DNA of 64,000 nucleotides from Arenicellales bacterium (GTDB lineage: Bacteria > Pseudomonadota > Gammaproteobacteria > Arenicellales > JAHEKD01), in the NCBI GenBank assembly GCA_028284225.1, contig JANQSD010000007.1, positions 62,001-126,000 on the forward strand. Reading direction: 5' to 3'. A program made the translations under genes and the position numbers. This document shows positions 1-7,289 of this stretch, in pieces (positions within the stretch are counted from its first letter, which is position 1; each line of letters opens with the position of its first letter). The notes beneath the pieces are model-generated. The model ran no database searches and was not told where the DNA came from. It saw only the letters and a program-made list of their open reading frames with translations.

Positions 1-1
1 T

Positions 2-883
2 GCTCTCAAGAAACGTGAAGATGAGGAGCAGGAGGCGGATCGTCTATCGAAAAGTGCGCATACATTGAGAATGAAAGGTATTGATAATTATAGTGATTCT
101 CTCAAACTAAAGGCAAAGCAAGTACAGAATCGAGCTGATGCTGTAAAAGCAAACTTCACTGAGGTGTATATTCCTCCCGAACGAAAAATTCAACTCGGCA
201 ATAGAGACACGCATGCAAAATCCTTAATCACCTACAAAGATGCGGATGTACAAGCTCCTAACGATAGTCTACTGTTCGAGATTAAAGAGTTAGAAATCAA
301 AAAAGGTGAGCGTATCGTGATTTTTGGAGAAAATGGCTCAGGGAAAAGTTGTTTTCTCAAGAAACTTGTTGACGACTATCACTTATCTCAGTCTGGTACT
401 CGAAAAGAAGATTCGTATTTTACACCGTCTATACGACTGAGCTATGTTGATCAAGAATTGTCTAGTCTCCCCGTGAATGAAACAATCATCAGCTATATCC
501 AACATACTTTTAACTTAGATGATAACCGTACAATTTCACAGCTTGTTCAAGTTGGCTTCCCGTACCGTGTACAAAACAAGAAAATTGGAGATCTAAGCTT
601 TGGTGAACGTGCACGTCTGGCTTTCCTTGCTGTCAATTTGGAAAATCCAAATTTGTACATTCTTGATGAGCCAACGAATCACCTGGATTTGGACGGACAA
701 GATCGCTTAGAGAATGAAATTCTTACCAATGGTGCTACGTGTGTCATCGTGACGCATGACCGACGCATGGTACAAAATTTGGCCACGTCGTATTGTCAAA
801 TTACCGATGGAACTCTTAAAGAGGTTGATAGTCCGAAAGGTTTTTATGAGCATCTTCTAAAATCAGAGGATGACAGTATATGA
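2..883 (+). CDS. ABC-F family ATPase, C-terminal part (5' end outside window)
   Basis: The frame is open from base 2, so only the C-terminal portion of the protein is present. The first ~60 residues are charged and resemble the inter-domain linker of ABC-F proteins. A full nucleotide-binding domain follows with Walker A (GENGSGKS), the signature LSFGERARL, Walker B with LYILDEPTNHLD, and the switch histidine in VTHDRR. The EPTNHLD form and the lack of any membrane segment are typical of the ABC-F group, soluble duplicated ATPases that act on the ribosome (translation factors or antibiotic protection). Which subgroup it belongs to cannot be told without the first domain. An internal ATG lies at 65, but the frame clearly continues upstream. 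Confidence 0.9.
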   Translation, partial: ALKKREDEEQEADRLSKSAHTLRMKGIDNYSDSLKLKAKQVQNRADAVKANFTEVYIPPERKIQLGNRDTHAKSLITYKDADVQAPNDSLLFEIKELEIKKGERIVIFGENGSGKSCFLKKLVDDYHLSQSGTRKEDSYFTPSIRLSYVDQELSSLPVNETIISYIQHTFNLDDNRTISQLVQVGFPYRVQNKKIGDLSFGERARLAFLAVNLENPNLYILDEPTNHLDLDGQDRLENEILTNGATCVIVTHDRRMVQNLATSYCQITDGTLKEVDSPKGFYEHLLKSEDDSI

Positions 884-926
884 CTTTCTGGGATCTTTTG
901 ATTTATGCAATTACTACTTTGCCATT

Positions 927-953
927 GGGGACTTGGTGGACTTAGGGGACTTA
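927..953. repeat. Three tandem 9-bp repeats
   Basis: Three adjacent nonamers (GGGGACTTG, GTGGACTTA, GGGGACTTA) follow each other without a gap about 45 bp downstream of the ABC-F stop codon. No function is evident. It may be a simple slippage product. Confidence 0.7.
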
Positions 954-1142
954 CTGTGTAATGTGGTATGCTGATTATGTATCACAAGTTAGATTCAATC
1001 TGTGATTTTGAATGTTCGATCAATATTTTAGCGATCGCTTCCCTTCTCTTTTCTAAATCAGAATTTCGAGGTGTAACATCGTCACCCCAACAAATTTAGT
1101 CAAGGATGGCATTTGTCCGAACCCCACAATGACGGCTACTCC

Positions 1143-1259
1143 TTAGAGCGTCCGCTTGCGCGTCACCACTTCCCTGATTCGCTCTGCGATCTCCTCTGTA
1201 CGGTCAAAGCGATCAAACAAATCTTCGAAAAGCTCGTGCAGCAACTCATCACGGTCCAT
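1143..1259 (-). CDS. Possible 38-residue acidic helical peptide or gene remnant
   Basis: The minus strand encodes 38 residues (begins MDRDELLHEL, ends VVTRKRTL) rich in Glu/Asp and Leu/Phe, an amphipathic-helix pattern that looks more like real coding sequence than the overlapping plus-strand frame. The frame is open a little further upstream to a stop near 1311. No family is recognised. It could be the 3' end of a lost gene. Confidence 0.25.
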   Translation of the reverse strand: MDRDELLHELFEDLFDRFDRTEEIAERIREVVTRKRTL

Positions 1260-1368
1260 GAAAAGTTCTGCCTCAGGAGCATAGCATTTGAGATTTATAT
1301 GCGTGTGCGATTAGAAAACGAATTACATCGACCTGTGCCCATTGTGAATTTAAAAAGCCAATTTTCCT

Positions 1369-1407
1369 AGGATGGATATTGTGCGCAGATGAGACAAACA
1401 GCACCCT
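1369..1407. repeat. AGGATGG-family motif with weak inverted partner
   Basis: The 15-mer at 1369-1383 is AGGATGGATATTGTG. A degenerate inverted partner lies at 1393-1407 (reverse complement AGGGTGCTGTTTGTC), again separated by 9 bp as in the strong dyads at 3601 and 5018. A single unpaired copy (AGGATGGCATTTGTC) lies at 1103-1117. Confidence 0.45.
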
Positions 1408-1434
1408 AATTAAAACTCGTATCCCTCAAACTTT

Positions 1435-1914
1435 ATGACATGGATCATCAGTTATGTTGCACCGACGCTTGCAATATACACAACAAGAAAATATGCAGGC
1501 ACATATGAGCTTCTCTATACTCATTTTCTACTTGCCATTTCAATTCTCCTTAGTTGGTTTTTTCTCGATTCTATTTCATGGAATCTTTCTTTGATTCAGA
1601 CCATTATTCTTCTGGTACTGGCCATCGGATCCTGGGCAGTGTTGCAGACGCCAACATATGTAATCTCTGCCATTATTCAGCAGACCTGCATTCTTTTGGC
1701 AGCAACGCTGGCACCGTTATGGGGCCTTCCAATAATTGTTACCATCTTTTCAGTCCTCCATCCAACATGGAAGATGAAAATTGCTACTTTATTCTTGGGC
1801 AGCCTATCAATTTTCCTTTACTTTTGGCTCAATACGATTTTTTACAGCTTTGTTTTGCATATTATCTGTATCACCGCTCTTTTTTATTTCAGAAAGAGAG
1901 TTGCATACTCCTAA
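1435..1914 (+). CDS. Hypothetical multi-pass membrane protein
   Basis: 159 residues with about four to five strongly hydrophobic segments (around residues 28-45, 53-72, 76-95, 97-112 and 118-148) and a short basic tail, so an inner-membrane protein is predicted. I recognise no family. It converges with the serine recombinase gene and their 3' ends overlap by 26 bp, which suggests that one of the two ends lies at or across an element boundary. The region upstream has no clear ribosome site, so the start is uncertain. Confidence 0.45.
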   Translation: MTWIISYVAPTLAIYTTRKYAGTYELLYTHFLLAISILLSWFFLDSISWNLSLIQTIILLVLAIGSWAVLQTPTYVISAIIQQTCILLAATLAPLWGLPIIVTIFSVLHPTWKMKIATLFLGSLSIFLYFWLNTIFYSFVLHIICITALFYFRKRVAYS

Positions 1915-3502
1915 AGAATTTTTGACGTTGACCAATTTCTTTATCTCCCATAAGGATGGATAATGTAACGCGTACGTCACAATGTCCATAGTGTTTTCTA
2001 AAACTCTGTACGACTCCCAACAAGTCGCCATTCGTGGCGTTTTTTGGTATCTGGAAGAACGGTTTAGCCGCTTGTATACTAAGTTTTTTGTCCATGATCA
2101 TAGCGTGCGAACCTACAGATTTCATAATCAATCGTTTTACTTCCAAGCTGCCATTTTCAAACCATTTTATGGCTTGTTTACGGGCTTCCAGGTAGTCTTT
2201 AAAGGGTGCGAACCATACATTCACATTTCCAAGTTTTTCGATTTGTTCAACAAGTTTTTTCTGCTCAAATTGAAGTTTTGAGCGCTGGTCTTTAAATTCG
2301 TCATTACTGATTAGTTCATCCATGCGCATTTGCAGAATTGTTTCTGATTGATTCTTTGATTTGGTCAGTGCTCTATCAAGCGATGAAATTTTCGATTGAT
2401 AACTCTGTCCGACTTTGTCTTTTTCCTTAACCGCTTGCTCCAGAATCAGATCATGCATCTCCTCGTCAATCACAATGGATTCAAGGAACTGCTTGAACTG
2501 ATTTTCTAATTTCCTGACTTCAAGGGATTTTTGTTTGCAAACATAATTCGTTTTACGATGTGTGTAGCGGTAATACACATAGTGTGAATTAAAGCGATTC
2601 ACTTTCTTCTCAGCTGTAATTGCGCATTCACATTCACCACATCTGATGAGTCCTGTATAAGCAAACTGTAGTTTTGGTTTCTTGTGACGGCTGGGTTTTA
2701 GACTTCTGCGTTTTAGGATTTTCTGAACCGCCTCAAAATCTTCAATTGAAACGGCGGGTTTGTGCTTACCTTCATACAGTTCACCTTTCCACAGAATCAA
2801 ACCTGTATAGAACGGATTGCTTAATAGTCGGTGCATGCCACTCAATGACAATGATTTGCCGCCAGTGCGCTTGCGAATGGGTGTTTTCAGTGCAAACTCA
2901 TCCTTGGCTTTTTCGTAAAGCATTTTCGGTGTGTAGCAGCCTGTTTTCATCAGGGCAAAGATGTCTTGAATGATGCTAAAACGCTTAGGGTCTGGAATGA
3001 TGGTTTTGGTTTCTTTGCAGTTCAGATAGCCAATAGGAGCAATGTTGGGGCGCCAGCACTTTTTGAGTTTGGTTTTGTTGCCTCGCTTGACACTTTTACT
3101 AAGTCCATCAACAAAATATTTTGACTGTGTAAATAAATGCGCCAGCATCATTTTGCCCTCTGGCGTATTTTCAAAGTGATAGGTCACAAACTTTAAATCT
3201 TTGAGTACGCCAATATCCAAAAGATAAATAATTAAACCACCGTCAACAGAGTTTCTTGCCAGTCGGTCAGGATGCCAAGCCATAATGCCCTCAGCTTTAC
3301 CAGCTTGAATCAACTCAATCATTTCATTGAACTGTTCACGTCCAGGTGCTTTGGCACTTTTAGATTCTGAGAATTGATGTGAAATCGTAATACTCGAATC
3401 ATCACCAAAACGCTCCATAAGTTCTTGCTCTTGGGATTCAAGTGAAAGAATTTGCCGATCTTCACTTTCCTGTGATTTACGGCAGTACATGACGTAATTC
3501 AT
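1889..3502 (-). CDS. Large serine recombinase (resolvase/integrase family)
   Basis: 537 residues. The N-terminal resolvase domain has the catalytic serine in YCRKSQESEDRQ (Ser10) and conserved arginines in WHPDRLARN. A Recombinase domain (about residues 150-275) follows, then a zinc-ribbon with CGEC and a later Cys in YVCKQKS (about 285-325), then a coiled-coil stretch (about 330-430), the order found in large serine integrases and transposon recombinases. Such enzymes cut and rejoin DNA at short dyad sites to integrate, excise or invert a segment. The neighbouring ATPase, RuvC-like and VirD4-like genes fit a mobile element. The last ~50 residues run into a copy of the AGGATGG motif (1953), so the natural C-terminus may have been altered by recombination. 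The start ATG at 3502 gives MNYVMYCRKS, the usual distance from start to catalytic serine. Confidence 0.93.
   Translation of the reverse strand: MNYVMYCRKSQESEDRQILSLESQEQELMERFGDDSSITISHQFSESKSAKAPGREQFNEMIELIQAGKAEGIMAWHPDRLARNSVDGGLIIYLLDIGVLKDLKFVTYHFENTPEGKMMLAHLFTQSKYFVDGLSKSVKRGNKTKLKKCWRPNIAPIGYLNCKETKTIIPDPKRFSIIQDIFALMKTGCYTPKMLYEKAKDEFALKTPIRKRTGGKSLSLSGMHRLLSNPFYTGLILWKGELYEGKHKPAVSIEDFEAVQKILKRRSLKPSRHKKPKLQFAYTGLIRCGECECAITAEKKVNRFNSHYVYYRYTHRKTNYVCKQKSLEVRKLENQFKQFLESIVIDEEMHDLILEQAVKEKDKVGQSYQSKISSLDRALTKSKNQSETILQMRMDELISNDEFKDQRSKLQFEQKKLVEQIEKLGNVNVWFAPFKDYLEARKQAIKWFENGSLEVKRLIMKSVGSHAMIMDKKLSIQAAKPFFQIPKNATNGDLLGVVQSFRKHYGHCDVRVTLSILMGDKEIGQRQKFFRSMQLSF
1953..1992. repeat. 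AGGATGG-family dyad inside the 3' end of the recombinase gene
   Basis: The left arm 1953-1967 (AGGATGGATAATGTA) faces a right arm at 1978-1992 whose reverse complement is ACTATGGACATTGTG, with a 10-bp spacer. The site lies within the last codons of the minus-strand recombinase ORF. It matches the arrangement at 3601-3639 and so may be the other end of a recombination unit, or an operator-like site. Confidence 0.5.
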
Positions 3503-3600
3503 GGGTGTTGAATTTAAGAATTACAATTCCACAGTAGGATGGAATCGGCTTTAAGTCAAAAGCCGTTTTTCAAGCATAGACGAGTATTTCAATTCCCTAC

Positions 3601-3639
3601 AGGATGGCAATTGTGCTGAGAGTCAACAATGTCCATCCT
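3601..3639. repeat. Strong AGGATGG-family dyad upstream of recombinase and ATPase genes
   Basis: Arms 3601-3615 (AGGATGGCAATTGTG) and 3625-3639 (reverse complement AGGATGGACATTGTT) match at 12 of 15 positions and are separated by exactly 9 bp. Symmetry continues 2 bp outward on each side. The dyad sits between the divergent recombinase (start 3502) and ATPase (start 3694) genes, where either a recombination site or a shared operator would be expected. A further single motif lies at 3536-3550. Confidence 0.65.
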
Positions 3640-3693
3640 GTTTTGAATGTGCATATTCAGTCATAGTGAATGTCTAAGACATAACAAATCACT

Positions 3694-4956
3694 ATGGCAA
3701 AAACGAAATTCAAGACCGTTGTTTCACACAAAGACGGTTCGATACTGATCGAGACTATTTACGATAAAGGCAAGCAGCAAACCAATCTTGCGATCTGCAC
3801 AGGATCAAAAATCGAGATTCAGAAAACCTATAAAACAAATAACGAACTAGAAATTAAACCGTATCGATCTGATCATGCATTTTTGATTAATGATGTGCTA
3901 TTGCTGTCACAAGAACCCGTCAACTATGGCAGTGTAGATAAACTCAAAAAGACAATCCAGGTATACATTCATAAATACATGGATATGGACAGCGCTTTTG
4001 AAATCATTGCCACTCACTATGTTTTACTAACCTGGCTGTATGATGCACATAATTGCCTGGGTTATTTAAGAATCAAAGGCGATTTCGGTGCAGGCAAAAC
4101 ACTCTTTCTCCAGGTCATCAGCAGTATTTGCTACAAGCCACTCTTTGCATCAGGCGCGGCTACCGTAGCGCCGCTTTTCCATTTGCTAGATGATATTGGC
4201 GGGACGCTGGTTATGGATGAAAGCGACTTTTACCAGTCCAGCGAGAAATCCTTGATTGCTAAAATTCTAAACAACGGAAATGCAAAAGGTTTTCCAGTGC
4301 TGCGCTGTGAGAAAACAAAAAACGAAACATTTACAACCAGATCATTTAACGTTTATGGCCCGAAGATTTTAGCCAGCCGAGGCCGCTTTGACGATGATGC
4401 TCTGGAGTCTCGCTTCTTTACTTTTGAAGCTGGTTTGCAACCTCTGAGGAAAGACATTCCATTGAAACTAGGTCAGGAGAAAACTGATGAAGCTCTGGTA
4501 TTGAGGAATAAGTTGTTGCAATTTCGCTTTGATCATTTCCATAAAGAAGCACAATCGGTTGTTCCCAACCAAAAACTCAGTCCGCGCTCAGAGCAAGTGC
4601 TGTCACCATTACTGACTTTTATGAATAAGTCTGAGATGAAAATTGTAATTGACTGGATGCAGAGCAAGGAACGTCAGGCACAGCATGAGCGTGGCATGGA
4701 ATTAGTGTCACACGTCTTGCAAAGCGTTCATGCACTGTTATCCAATCGGCGATTTGTGCAAGTCGGACAGATCAGAGAACACGTCATGAACACCTACGGC
4801 GATTACTACGAACATCCGTTAACTTCTCATGCAGTTGGTAGAGTTGTACGTAATTCACTGCATCTGCGAACACAATTGAAAAACGGTCGTTACTGTGTAT
4901 CCGATTCCGAAAAAGAAAAAATCAAGCTACTAGTGAAACGTTATGGCCTTGAGTAA
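3694..4956 (+). CDS. P-loop ATPase of a mobile element (helicase/primase-like), uncharacterised
   Basis: 420 residues. A Walker A motif (GDFGAGKT, residues 129-136) and a Walker B-like strand (GTLVMDESDF, about 170-179) are clear, followed by an arginine-rich stretch (ILASRGRFDDDALESRFF) with a possible arginine finger. The C-terminal third looks like a winged-helix region. This layout resembles ATPase domains of element-encoded replication helicases/primases, but I cannot place it in a named family. It starts 190 bp divergent from the serine recombinase, behind the dyad at 3601-3639, and precedes the HTH, RuvC-like and VirD4-like genes, so a role in replication or transfer of the element is inferred. 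The ATG at 3694 has no strong ribosome site. Confidence 0.7.
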   Translation: MAKTKFKTVVSHKDGSILIETIYDKGKQQTNLAICTGSKIEIQKTYKTNNELEIKPYRSDHAFLINDVLLLSQEPVNYGSVDKLKKTIQVYIHKYMDMDSAFEIIATHYVLLTWLYDAHNCLGYLRIKGDFGAGKTLFLQVISSICYKPLFASGAATVAPLFHLLDDIGGTLVMDESDFYQSSEKSLIAKILNNGNAKGFPVLRCEKTKNETFTTRSFNVYGPKILASRGRFDDDALESRFFTFEAGLQPLRKDIPLKLGQEKTDEALVLRNKLLQFRFDHFHKEAQSVVPNQKLSPRSEQVLSPLLTFMNKSEMKIVIDWMQSKERQAQHERGMELVSHVLQSVHALLSNRRFVQVGQIREHVMNTYGDYYEHPLTSHAVGRVVRNSLHLRTQLKNGRYCVSDSEKEKIKLLVKRYGLE

Positions 4957-5017
4957 GTCACTAAAGTCACCAAGTCATTCAAATATTTAAATTGCTTCAA
5001 CAGCTTATCCACTGTCA

Positions 5018-5056
5018 AGGATGGGTAAAGTGACAAATTGCCACATTACCCATCCT
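5018..5056. repeat. Near-perfect AGGATGG-family dyad before the HTH gene
   Basis: Arms 5018-5032 (AGGATGGGTAAAGTG) and 5042-5056 (reverse complement AGGATGGGTAATGTG) match at 14 of 15 positions with a 9-bp spacer, the same geometry as at 3601-3639. It lies 70 bp before the HTH gene start. It may be the operator for that HTH protein or a recombinase site. Confidence 0.7.
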
Positions 5057-5125
5057 AGTTTTCTTTATCTGAAATTCCTAGAGTGGAGAGTACGACCGTC
5101 AGCCGACACGTTACTTAAAAATTCT

Positions 5126-5341
5126 ATGAAAGGAAAAAACAAAAACACACTCAAACGTGTGTGTCTTGGGTCAGGTCTTACACAGCAAGACGTGGCGTAT
5201 CTGCTTGGTCTAAAAAGTCATCAGACAATCTCAAGAATCGAACATCGCAAATGGATGCCAAGTATTGGCATTCTGATTGCCTACAGCATTATCTTTAGCA
5301 CTGATTTCCGCTCACTAATTCCAGATATTGCGACCAAGTAG
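5126..5341 (+). CDS. Small XRE/Cro-type HTH protein, with in-frame UAG and coding-like extension
   Basis: From the ATG at 5126, 71 residues with a helix-turn-helix of the XRE type (SGLTQQDVAYLLGLKSHQTISRIE). The longer frame from 5021 would put the start inside the dyad repeat, so 5126 is preferred. Its TAG at 5339-5341 is followed in the same frame by 38 more codons that look like protein (THRAKELHERLKTSKAQNT and onward, helical and basic) and end at TAA 5456-5458. The product is likely a DNA-binding regulator of the element. Whether the UAG is a nonsense mutation, is suppressed, or is the true end cannot be decided from the sequence. Confidence 0.7.
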   Translation: MKGKNKNTLKRVCLGSGLTQQDVAYLLGLKSHQTISRIEHRKWMPSIGILIAYSIIFSTDFRSLIPDIATK

Positions 5342-5458
5342 ACTAATTCCATTACACATCGTGCAAAGGAATTGCATGAGCGATTGAAAACATCAAAAGC
5401 TCAGAATACGCATCAGCGTCTCAAGGCTCTTGAGTATCTTATCAAGGCCAATCAGTAA
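5342..5458 (+). other. In-frame continuation of the HTH gene after UAG
   Basis: Thirty-eight sense codons and a TAA directly follow the amber stop of the HTH gene in the same frame. Composition is typical of a soluble basic helix (many Lys, Arg, Glu, Leu) and the block ends 17 bp before the next gene, as a normal C-terminus would. Confidence 0.5.
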
Positions 5459-5475
5459 CTTACTAACACAGAAAA

Positions 5476-5967
5476 ATGAAGGAGGAAAAACAACAAACCG
5501 TTCTTGCCATTGATCCGATTGTAAGAGGCATCGGCTTTACTGTCTTTGAAGGCGCAAGCAATCCGATTGACTGGGGTGTGACAAATATCCGTATTAACAA
5601 GAATTACCGCTCCCTGGTTAAAGTCAAGAAATTGATTGCTTGTTATCAACCCAATGTGGTTGTGCTGGAAGAAACAAACGGATCATTGAGACAAGACCGT
5701 ATTCGCAAACTGATTAAAAGTATTGATTAGTATTGTAATGAGCAAGGGATTGAAACAGTGTTTTATCATCGCAATGCCATTCTGTTTGCTTTTAGCGATT
5801 TTGGTAAATCGACCAAACATGAAATTGCTGAAGCAATTGCAGAGTGGTTACCAGAATTGTCACAGCGACTCCCAAAGAAACGGGAGTTCTACATGAGTGA
5901 AGCGCCTGAATACGGTATCTTTGATGCTGCTGCGCTAGCACTAACTCATCTCTATTTAGATAAGTAG
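5476..5967 (+). pseudogene. RuvC-like nuclease gene interrupted by one in-frame UAG
   Basis: The frame begins at ATG 5476 after a good ribosome site for its neighbourhood. The first 84 codons show the RNase H-fold N-terminus (VLAIDPIVRGIGFTVFE with a catalytic-type Asp, later VVVLEE with a Glu). A TAG at 5728-5730 follows, and the same frame continues 78 codons with the conserved C-terminal part of this family (FSDFGKSTKHEIAEAIAEWL, MSEAPEYGIFDAAALALTH with a third acidic residue). All catalytic parts are therefore present but split by one amber codon where the family has an ordinary residue. Such RuvC-like proteins of mobile elements are thought to process branched DNA. Beyond the terminal TAG at 5965-5967 the frame stays open another 34 codons to a TGA at 6070. 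Confidence 0.75.
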
Positions 5968-6068
5968 ACAGGATATATCTCTAATTCACAGGCTGACGTT
6001 CGTTTTCCTGATTTAGAGACAATTGACATCCTAGTAGTAAAGGATTGTGAGTTTAATAATGGGTGTAT

Positions 6069-7250
6069 ATGAACAACGATATTTCCATTATTGGAACCAC
6101 AAACCACCGCAACACATATATTCCTTTCGGCATTAAACAAAAGGATCGGTTTTCGTATATGTACATCCTGGGAAAAACAGGTGTGGGCAAATCAACGCTC
6201 ATTAAAAATCTTGTATTGCAGGACATCCACGCTGGCAGAGGTTGCGCATTACTTGATCCGCATGGTGATATGGTTAGCGAAGTTGTTGAACAGATTCCTG
6301 AAAATCGAACAGACAAACTGATTTATCTCAATGTGCCCGATCCTAACTTAAGGTGGGGCTACAATCCGCTCGCCTACGTCAGTCCTGAACGTAGACCACT
6401 GCTTGCTAGTGGTGTTATGGAAATCCTCAAAAAGCAATGGGATGGCCGCTCTTGGGGTGTGCGTATGGAACATCTGCTTAGAAATGCGCTGCTGACACTT
6501 CTAGAACAGCCCCGGGCTACGATTGCTGACGTGCTCAGATTATTCACGGATGACGTATATCGAAACCAGGCGCTTGGCAATGTCACCAATAAGCATGTCA
6601 AAAACTTCTGGTTCAAAGAATTCGCCAAGTATTCCCATCGCCTTAAAGCCGAAGCTGTCATTCCTGTGCAAAACAAGCTTGGTGGATTTTTATCTAATCC
6701 AACATTGGCGAACATTCTTACGAAAGACGAAAATGCAATCCGTCTGCGGTCTGTAATGGACGATGGCAACTTTCTACTAGTCAATCTCGCCAAAGGACAA
6801 ATTGGTGGTGATGCTGCAAATCTATTGGGTGGATTGATATTAACTTCGTTGGGATTGGCTGCGTACAGTCGGGCAGATATCCCAGAGGGTCAGCGACAAC
6901 CCTTTCATATTTACGCGGATGAAGTACATAACTTTGCTACACTATCGACTGCTTCAATGATGTCAGAGTTGCGCAAGTACTTTGTTTCACTATGTTACGC
7001 ACACCAGTATTTTTCCCAGCTAGACAAAGATGTACATAATGCGATTTTGGGCAATGCTGGAACACTAATCTGTTTTAGGGTAGATGTTCATGATGCCACC
7101 CAGCTTGAAAAGGTGTTTGACGGAAACTTTGATAGTCAGGATTTAATGCGATTGGAAAATTACGATATGTATGTCAAATTGATGATTGATGGGATGCCAA
7201 GCAGAGGGTTTAGTGGAGAATTACAAGTTGCAAACTTTGCTAAAGAGTAG
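6069..7250 (+). CDS. VirD4/TraG-like conjugative coupling ATPase (FtsK/HerA group)
   Basis: 393 residues from ATG 6069. A GTG two codons upstream (6063) is an alternative start. The first motif is Walker A (GKTGVGKST, about residues 35-43), then LLDPHGDM. Later comes Walker B in PFHIYADEVHNF, and the C-terminal TraM-recognition-like region (SELRKYFVSLCYAHQYFSQL, ILGNAGTLICFRV). This is the soluble ATPase type of type IV secretion coupling proteins and related DNA pumps, without the N-terminal membrane anchor of classical VirD4. It probably moves the element's DNA during transfer. An AAAGGA lies at 6039-6044. A truncated homologue sits at 11510-11914. Confidence 0.85.
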   Translation: MNNDISIIGTTNHRNTYIPFGIKQKDRFSYMYILGKTGVGKSTLIKNLVLQDIHAGRGCALLDPHGDMVSEVVEQIPENRTDKLIYLNVPDPNLRWGYNPLAYVSPERRPLLASGVMEILKKQWDGRSWGVRMEHLLRNALLTLLEQPRATIADVLRLFTDDVYRNQALGNVTNKHVKNFWFKEFAKYSHRLKAEAVIPVQNKLGGFLSNPTLANILTKDENAIRLRSVMDDGNFLLVNLAKGQIGGDAANLLGGLILTSLGLAAYSRADIPEGQRQPFHIYADEVHNFATLSTASMMSELRKYFVSLCYAHQYFSQLDKDVHNAILGNAGTLICFRVDVHDATQLEKVFDGNFDSQDLMRLENYDMYVKLMIDGMPSRGFSGELQVANFAKE

Positions 7251-7289
7251 CTTTGTAACTATCTTTCGATTTGACCAATAATCAGTGAA

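Larger units (their letters stand above)
884..1434. other. 551-bp stretch without a secure gene
   Basis: Between the ABC-F gene and the membrane ORF I see no well-supported gene. The stretch holds a 9-bp triple tandem repeat at 927-953, a short minus-strand ORF at 1143-1259 that may be a gene remnant, and two copies of the AGGATGG motif (1103 and 1369) that also occurs around the recombinase and ATPase genes further right. The plus-strand ORF at 1113-1370 is mostly the shadow of the minus-strand ORF. Confidence 0.5.

Noticed and set aside
1113-1370. 85-residue plus-strand ORF
   Set aside because: It has no ribosome site and its composition is poor. The complementary strand (1143-1259) reads far more like protein.
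2674-2973. 99-residue plus-strand ORF opposite the recombinase
   Set aside because: It lies fully antisense to conserved recombinase codons and has no ribosome site.
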